From assembly GCF_037975245.1 (NCBI RefSeq), contig NC_092562.1, positions 27,581,554 through 27,645,553 on the forward strand: 64,000 nucleotides of DNA, given 5' to 3'. This DNA comes from Apostichopus japonicus (Eukaryota > Echinodermata > Holothuroidea > Aspidochirotida > Stichopodidae). The notes under the pieces are model-generated. The model was not told the DNA's origin, did no database searches, and saw nothing but the letters and a program-made list of their open reading frames with translations. This document shows positions 38,501-47,500 of the stretch, in pieces. Position numbers and translations under genes: made by a program. Every line of letters begins with the position of its first letter. Within the stretch, counting starts at the first letter, position 1.

Positions 38501-41500
38501 TTTCAACTTGTCATATCTCTTAAGGAATACTGTTATGAGTGAGTTCATTTGTGTAGTGTATAAAGTGAACTGTATATAGATCTTTAAGTAAGTAAAAAAA
38601 AAACAGGAAAATAGATACGCATACAGTGCATATACAGGCATACGTGTTTATATTTGCTCTTGGTGTGTACGCTGAGTCCCTACACAATACCACTAAAATA
38701 CAATTGTAACAAATTTTCAACTTCAAATTTGTGTACTGATAAAAATGATCACACCAGGTGATAAAATTAAAAAAAAAAATTCCTACTTGGATATTTTGGA
38801 AATGTACAGTAGAACTTTATGGTAACACTTTCCAACAAAACAGAGCAAGTAACTCTTCTGATGGAAGACAGTAAGTACTATACTGTACTCATTTAGCTTC
38901 CTAAGAATTTTACAAAAGTGGGATATGAATGGCATGCAAAGAAGAGCTCAAACTGTGTTAGAGGGAAGAACTTGGCGCTCATTGGCTTGTTTTCGATGTA
39001 ACTTGTACAGTATATGTTGAAAGAAAATTGTCATGTTCAGTCTGGGCAAGAAACCAAATTGACTCAACCGAAAGGCTATTAAGTTTAGTTAGTCACACAT
39101 CACATCTTGTAAGCATTCATATTTTGCCAAACATATGAGCACTTTGGTTATATCAAAACTTTCATGTTTTCAGAGTTAACAAAATGTTGACGGAAATATT
39201 CCAAAACTTACTGGTTGGAAAATTTATGAGTGACTTGCTTGCGCGTCTCCTCACATCCTTAGCACTCTATCCTAACGTGCCTAGAATGAAGTGGTAATCA
39301 TTTACCACCGTGTGCCCTTTATGACGGTACCCCTTCTGGACCCTCCACTCAGAGGGGAGACTACCCTCACTGACTCTACATACGTTCATACCACAAGAAC
39401 GCAATGGACAATAACCATTGTTATATTAATTGCCACATAAACCATATCAGCGAACACAAAATCCATGCAATAAAAAACTGTAGGTTACATACCCCATATG
39501 TGTAATAACTCTGTACACGGTCTGTGTGTAATACACCCTATACGTCTATATGGTAATATGCAAGATATAGACAACATGTAAACCTTCTACTAGTGTTCAC
39601 GATAATCGGGCCGATTATTGCATAATTGGAACATAATTGGAATCGGTAAAAATTATGTGGAATACCAGTTGCCATACCGATTATTCAAAACATATGGAAG
39701 GTGAAAATATCATTATTCAAAAACATTTATGGAGGGTGAAGATATCAACTGATGTTCTAGGTTTGTTCTTTTACTACAAAACATTCAAATAAAAACACCC
39801 TCTTTACGTTTTTCACGATGTAATTTCATCAAGTTAGGCTGCTAGGGTCGCTGATTTTGCACCCCTCGTGATTAGTGACTTCCATGTTTCTCAGCACAGT
39901 AACCATGGTAACAATACCAATTCCGAATTAACGAATTAGCGAATTAACGTATGTGCTGCATAGGGCCTAAGTTGATTAGACGGGTATAGGTAAATGTTTA
40001 GGCAGGAAATGCTCCGTAGTGCAGTATTTGATGCAATCATTTGTAATTACTGTTTATGATTTATAACTCACAAAGAGTATAGTGGTTTCTTTAGTCATGT
40101 GACCAGTGTCTTTCGTTCAGTTTATTTCAAGTGACAGACCTCCCATAAACCTGGTATTCAGGCAAAAAATATTTACATACATCGACAGCAGTATGATATA
40201 TTTGTGGTAAGTATAACATTTTTCTCGAAGAATACATTTTTGCATAGGTTTCATGCACGAAACTGTAGTTCTGTAAGAAACGAATGTTCATTCGGTAGTC
40301 TATACGCAAACCATAGAAATTGATTGGGATCAGTTTCTATGACGCAAACACACCGCTCACCGCAAATTCCCCTAACCGGCACCGTACTATATCATATGTA
40401 GTACTCGTACTGTACTGTCGTTGCAGTTACACTTATGCTCAGTGCATGATTTCTGGTTGATCTACATTCTGCTCCGTGCACGAATCGAGACCAAAATAAC
40501 GTAAATTTCAATATTTCCGATCTTGTCCCATAACATGTTGTTAGTAAATGATGTAGGGTCTAGGTGGTACAGTAGGTCATAATCAATCAGTTATACTTAG
40601 AGAGGAAATATGATGAAGAATGTTGGTCAGGAAATTTTCGAAAATTCAGAAACAGTTAATTTATTGGTGTACGAATATTAATCCTCTTATAATGGCTACT
40701 ATAAAACTTCGATATCATAACAAAAATACAACAAAATGCTCGAGGGGGGCGGTCTCCCGTTCGCCTCCCTGTCTACGCGCCTGTCGTTAGAAATCTTGTA
40801 GGAAACAGGCAAATGGAAACCGAGTGAACCCTTATCGATGTAGATCATATGATTGTACGTACTTACACTCATACACAAGAGATGTACAGACATTATGATT
40901 ATAACCATGAGTTACAACATGCTACACGGTCACAGGTCACAGAAATGACCACGAAGAGTCATTTACCTCATGCAGCATGTGTTGGATGAAGTTTTAGCCA
41001 CCGCCAAATATGATTTGGATAAATAATCTCAAGCATTATTTTCTATTTATAGCCACACAAAAAAAACTGTGCCAGCAAATATTTGGGTGACATTAGATAC
41101 TATATCGCCCCACCTTAAATATTTAGGGGACGTGTCCCCACCCCGTCCCCCCCTCCCCCATGATCGCCGCCCATGTCCATGTGGGCTAAAGTCATAGTGT
41201 GAAAATGTAATAAGTCAAAGGTCATTGTAATTGGAAAGCACTTTTGCCATTATGGTCATGTCAAAATAACTTAAGTAACAGTAACAGAAAGGACAAAAAC
41301 ACGCACAGAATACAGACAGGTTAACGAGCACGGTGAACATAATGCGATATATGTAAGGGGATTAGTAGACAAGGGATGGAAAGAAGAAAGCAATGGGGGA
41401 AGAGGAGAGGTAGGATATTAACAGTGGAGGGATCGGAACGTTAGGCCAAGTTACTTTTACACATTCTCTCTAGTGGATAAGCAGTTTGCTAACAGTTTTA

Positions 41501-44500
41501 ATTTATTTTTATTTTATTAATATTAATAATAAATATCACTTTAATCATTATTAATACTGTCAATGTTCACGATGGAGGTCAAAAGCTAAACTTGACCAAC
41601 TTTGTAAAGGGGCAATTCCAGGCCAGAGGAGACAAATTCATCAAAACTAAAATTAAGCAACTGCTATGGAAATTGGTATCAAATTGAAGCTAAAAGTGTG
41701 AATTTTTCAGATATGTGTTTTATTTCCCCATGCTCTTAACATAAACTACCCAAAATTAGGGATTATGTAAAAATAGGCGATTTTAGAAAAAAAATCAACA
41801 CTAAAATTAGCTTAAAATTAATCCCCACAAATCAGTCCTGTAACAATAAAAGTGGTGACTTTAAATACTGATGGATAGTATGAGACTATGGCTAAGTGTA
41901 TCAAGCCATTTTAGGTGGTTTACATGTTGTCATGCATCAGTGAACACACATAAATGTTGATTTGCTGAAAAAGTGTCACACTGTAACCGAAAAATGCCAT
42001 TTTTTCTTAATATTTCCAAAAATTGGAATTGTAATCAACTGATTGTTTTTCTCAAAATCAACTGTGTAGGCACTTATAAAATGCACATGATAGTTTTACT
42101 GTAGTACCCTCTGGGTGGGAATAATGGGAAAATGAAATGTGTCACACTGTAACTTTTTGGTTACAGTGTGACATTTTTTTGGTTACAGTGTGACCAACAG
42201 TGTGTTTCTATAGGGGAAACCAGCATTCAATTTAGAACCTTTCCTCTATTACATCTGTGACATGAAGTATACACCTGGGTCCCCATTAGGCTTGGTTGGC
42301 ATGGTGATATTGGTTTATTGAAAGCTCAGTCCTAGATAATTCTTGCTGCTATTATAGAGAATCACTAAAACTTCACTATCATCCAGCAAGATGAGATCCA
42401 GAGTGCGCACTGGGCCCATTCACAAGTTACACTGTTCACTGCATGTGCTAATTGTGATGCAAATACTGTGCAGTCTTATGTTATGGTGAGTGATGACCTG
42501 TTGCAAGGGAAGTTTGCCGTTGCCACATTCCTGGATAAGATCATCAACGATGTCATGATACAGTGCCCCAATCTGAAGTCACTGTCATTCCTCTCAGACG
42601 GAGCGGCCAGCCAGTTCAAACAACGGTATATCTTCGTGTATCACCCACTTCAGAGAGACATATGAGTTCAAACATCATGGAACTTTTTGCCATAAGCCAT
42701 GGCAAGGGTGTGGTCGATGGGATCGGTGGTCAAGTAAAGCCAAGGGCGTAGGAACCTGGGGTTGGGGGCACCAGCCCCCCAGTGAAGAATATAGACCCCT
42801 TAGACCCCTCCCCTAGACCGGCCATCGGTCTTCAGCCCCCCCCCCACACTCAAAAGTACCTTCCTACTCCACTGAGTGAAGCGGTTAGTGTGGACAGCCA
42901 TGAGAACGGGAGCACATGTGCATGAAGCTTAGTCATTTGTGGAGGTACAGTAGCAGCAGCTAAGGGGAAGTCAATAAAAGTGATCTTTGTCCCTTCCCAA
43001 CAAGTAGAGGATGCTAAGGAAGCTTTGGATAACCGATGGGCAGATGTCAGTCCACTACCAACAACCCATACTACCCACATTGTCATCCCAGTCAGGAAAC
43101 ATGTGCTTTGCCATGCCATGTATGCAGGAAGAGGAGAGTACCACATGAGTTCGCTGAAGTCAGATGTGGAGTTGACCGATTCCGATCATGCATTTGCTTG
43201 AGCCTATGTCAATGGAGAAGAGAGGGAAAAGCAACCACCTGAACCATTGGACAACAGCGATGTACTCAACGGTGACAAACTACCCACCAGTAGTGATCAT
43301 TCTGAGATCACTCCACAATCAATCAAGCTCGGGGACTTTGTGTTGGTTGAGTATATGGGAGCAAAGAAGACCTCTGGCAGATTTGCCTATGTTGCTCAAG
43401 TTCAAGAAGAACATGTGGATGATGGTGTGGTAGAGTTTTGTGTCACCCACTTGCACAAATATGACAGCAAGGGATTGATCTTTGTTGCTAAGGAATGTAC
43501 GGATAAGCATGGATGGGTAGCTAATTCCCAAATCACAAGGAAATTGCCGTCACCCACAATGGATAACCGTGAGAGATACCACTTCCAGAACCCTATTCAT
43601 GAGGCCAACTGAACAGAGATTGTCCTGTCTTGAATTTGCATACAAACAATATGCAAGTGTAACCTGTAATTCCTAGTTCATGAGACCGTAATGGGATCAC
43701 TTACAGACGTTATATCAGAATGATTGGTCTATACTGATTAAAATTATTTTAATTAGATTAAAATTAATATCAAAATTAATACTATTTTCAGGAAATTTGA
43801 AAGCTTCTAGTCAGATTATAACACTAGCAGTTCCTTCTTTATTGACACATTTTCATTTTATCTTTCAATTTTATTATTACCTACTCACACTTGTTTCTAG
43901 GGAACATATAACTTGATGTTACATGCTTTTGTGACATACATCTTGTGTTGCAACGTTTTGTCACACTGTAACCGTCACACTGTAACCATGCATTGATACT
44001 TTATGATATAGTATTTCAGGTTTAAATGGTCAGTCTGTCAATTTGCTCATATCACATGATAGTTAAGACTATGTTGGATAAAATGTATGTATTTCCAATT
44101 GGGGTACACTTTTAATTTCAGAGGGTTTTAAGGAAGGGCATTTGGGTGAAAAACCTAGGTATTTTTCATGTCACACTGTAACCGAAGCATATTTTTATTA
44201 ATATTCAAAAATTGACATTGAAATCTCCAAAAAATTATGCATGTTTCAAAAGTTAATTGTTGCCCCTTTTGCACTGATAACTTATTCTGAAGATATCCAT
44301 TCAATATTCTGAGAAAAACCAAATTGAAATGACTAAATGTGTATTTTTTGTCACACTGTAACCGTGGAATTGCCCAAAGCGAAAAGGGGCATTATAAACT
44401 TCTTCTCAACTTCATGGTTGCCAAAATGCATACTTGCAGATCTTTGTATGCAAGCAAATGGTCGAGCCTCCCTGTGTGATGATGTCATAGCGTGAAAATG

Positions 44501-47500
44501 TAATAAGACAAAAGTCATTGGGATTGGAAAGCAGTTTTGCCATTATGGTCATGTCAAATTAACTAAAGAACTTACTGTAAACCATCACAAAATCTCATGT
44601 AGGAAACATTAAATTTTTGTTTCATATATATATATATATATATTAAAGCAAAGTATTTGCTTAAAGTTACTATAAAAGAGCAAGTTTAATTTGGGTATCA
44701 ACTTATTTCCATGAAATTATGTTCACTTGACTAAGCCGAAGATTGGGATAGATTCCATGAGTGAAATATCATTTATGTACATCTTGCATTTGATGATTCC
44801 GTCACAGTTGTCCTTTAATGAAGCACTTCGTAGCTTTATCTAATCTAATCTTCCCATTCTTACATTTCCATTTATATTTTTATCATTGAACATGAAAATC
44901 AGGGCAACGAATAATCCATATCTTCCAACCACCTCTCCCACCCCTTCCCCCATCCCTCATCCCAAGTATAAAATAGAAGAGCTATGTGGATTGATATTTA
45001 CCTCTCACTATCAGTAACTGTATGCCATGTCTTGCATCATCCCTCTCGAAGTTGAGAAAACATCCATAAGCTGCAGCATCATTAGTGTTTGCAGGATGTC
45101 CAAGTATGTAGGTAGCACGTCCATGATTCGGGTTGTCTTTACTTAGAAAACCATCTTTAATCCACCTAGGTGGACGTTGCGGATTGCTTCTTCTTTGACT
45201 CATAACAATACTAACATCAGATTTTCCAATATCCACAGTCTGTGTAAACAGGCCATCGAGTGGGATAAAATCAGCTGAAAGTTGAAATTAAAATGTCAAA
45301 CTTTATTGCAGTAGCTAGAAATGGAGACAAAATACAACGGGAGGGAGAGCCGCATATTTACTGGCCTCATCCCATATAACTATATATGATAACACATTAG
45401 AGATTTGCAATTTACATGGTGAGGACCTTAACATCTACAATGACCTTTAACTTTTGCCATCAAATTATACGTACTTACTTATGTTCCTACTGACCATGTT
45501 TGGTTCAATTAGACAGCTTGCTATTATAATGTGCTAATCAAAAGTGCACCCTTTAAGTGTACAACTTTTTGGTAAATAAAAGGCACAGTTTTGTACAACC
45601 ATTTAAAAGACATGTCTAAAAGTCAGCTCCCATTCTTGCTAACACTATGACAGCTCAAAGTAGGACATTTGCAGATATAACTGTACAACTTAGGTGAGAG
45701 TTAGACTGTTTGAGGGGTCCAAATCATTTAAATTGTAAATTAATCTGCTGTAGACAGCTAATTGGCAGTGGTACAACCCTGTTTTAATCTGCAGTCTGCC
45801 ATGTATACAGGGTGAAATCTCATGGCTTGGTTTTCATCGGTAAAGGAAGTTGAAACACTAATGTTTGGGGCTGCGGCAATAGGCTAGCAAGGAAAAGTTT
45901 TACAACTTAAATGAAGGATTGAGGCTGAAAACATAATTGATTACTGCATCACACAATTTGATAAATACAGGTTCTACATTTCTGAGCTGTCCATGTTATG
46001 TCAGGTGTTTTGTCTGATGCATGCAAAAACAATGAAAACTGAAGAGGTAAAATGTGTAAAGTTGGGCAATCCAACTGTAGATCCTTTCATAGAAAATGGA
46101 CAACGATGCAGAAAATTTATTTCTCACCGAATAAATCAGCTATGTATAAATGTAAAAGAGTTCTATCTCCAATAGAAAAATATCCATGGTCATGATATGA
46201 AAATTTGAAGGCCATTGTGTCAGCTATCACCAGTTTAAGTTTGTTTCTTGGGAAAGTTTCTGGCTGAAAGCATATTGTTTAACATAGAGTATATACATGC
46301 TATAACTTAATACTTTGGCAAGCGTACATGGCTTTTTTTTAGTATGGTACCACATCATGTACAAGCATACTCTAAAATATGGGAGGTGGAAGTTGTAAAC
46401 TATTACCGCTCACTGGGAGAGAGACAGCCGATTTTATGATCATGTCAGGGCCCTTGTGACAAATTACTCTGCCTAAAAAAGCCCATAGATTATATTGTTT
46501 GCACGGGGTATCCAGGTACCAGAGTACCCACCCGACGCGATACTACCCGGTTCCTACTTTATTACCCAAGTCCGACGCAAAGTGTGACTTTTTTTCGTTT
46601 TCTTTTTGCATACCGATTGTTAGGCAAGATTTTCCCATTGACTTAGTTGTTAGGCTAATGGGTGGTCGAAGAATACAGTAATATTGAAAGTATTCTGACA
46701 TTGATATCATATAACTGCGTCACAATTTCAGCGAATAAACAGATGGTTAGGCTAGATTTACCCATTGACTGAGTGTAGTATTAGGCTACCATGTGAGAGA
46801 AATTGAAAGAATTCTCACGATTATTATTCTTTCATTCGTTTATTTCATAGAAGGGAAGACTGACAAGGAAACTTGCAAAATGTTGCTAATATGGATTTAC
46901 AGACGGGGAAACTAAAAAATAATAATCGCAATTGGTTTTTAACTAAGCTTTCATTTCAAATGCAATCTAATTGCAAGAATCGTGCAATCGCGCGGATAAT
47001 GCGAACCCTTGGCCTGCATAATAGTAGTTGTAAAAACTGTTTAAGAGCTAAATAGGATATTTACTGTATATGGTCTAATCCAATAGAGGTGGAGAGCAAA
47101 CATAAGCAGCGGCGAGAGTGCAATGTTAGTAGTGATGTAAATTATATGACGTTATTAAAGAAACAAAAGCAAATAGAAATTATTTAGGAAGGTTTTATAG
47201 CTTATCTTAAACCTATTTGACCATGAAAACATTGTCAGTGAAGAATATAAATAATTTAGTATACATCCAATATATTATTTCTTGAAAATAGCGATAGACG
47301 AGGGTAAACATTTTTTTCGGGTACCTGGATACCCGCCGGGTAACGGCTCTCGGGTACCTGGTTACCAATTTTTGGACATGTGTAAACACTAATAATGGTT
47401 TTCTTTAATTACTGTCTGAACTTTTGAATTACCTAAACTTTGTATTGCCTCAGTAATGGCATACCACATTAAAGGGGTCCGTCAACCATGTTCTTTGGTT

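Larger units (their letters stand above)
41610..44375 (+). mobile_element. DNA transposon with 11-bp inverted termini and repeated GTCACACTGTAACC motif
   Basis: The left end GGGCAATTCCA (41610-41620) is the exact reverse complement of TGGAATTGCCC (44365-44375). Both are bordered by AAAG (41606-41609 and 44376-44379), a plausible 4-bp target duplication. GTCACACTGTAACC or its complement occurs at 41975, 42141 (partial), 42159, 42181, 43960, 43974, 44170 and 44350, on both sides of the coding part. Transposase-like coding is on the plus strand (42390-43612) but broken. The superfamily is not certain; a 4-bp duplication would suit Sola-type elements. Confidence 0.65.
36912..45001 (-). other. RPTP intron 3, about 8.1 kb
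   Basis: The exon 3 to exon 4 junction is in phase without extra exons. The intron holds the transposon at 41610-44375 and its flanking direct repeats, and otherwise AT-rich sequence. Segments 36912-39600 and 39970-41180 show no recognisable gene. Near 39600-39960 there are CGATAATCGGGCCGATTAT and AATTCGGAATTGG-type words that may be the ends of an old hAT-like element. Confidence 0.55.
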
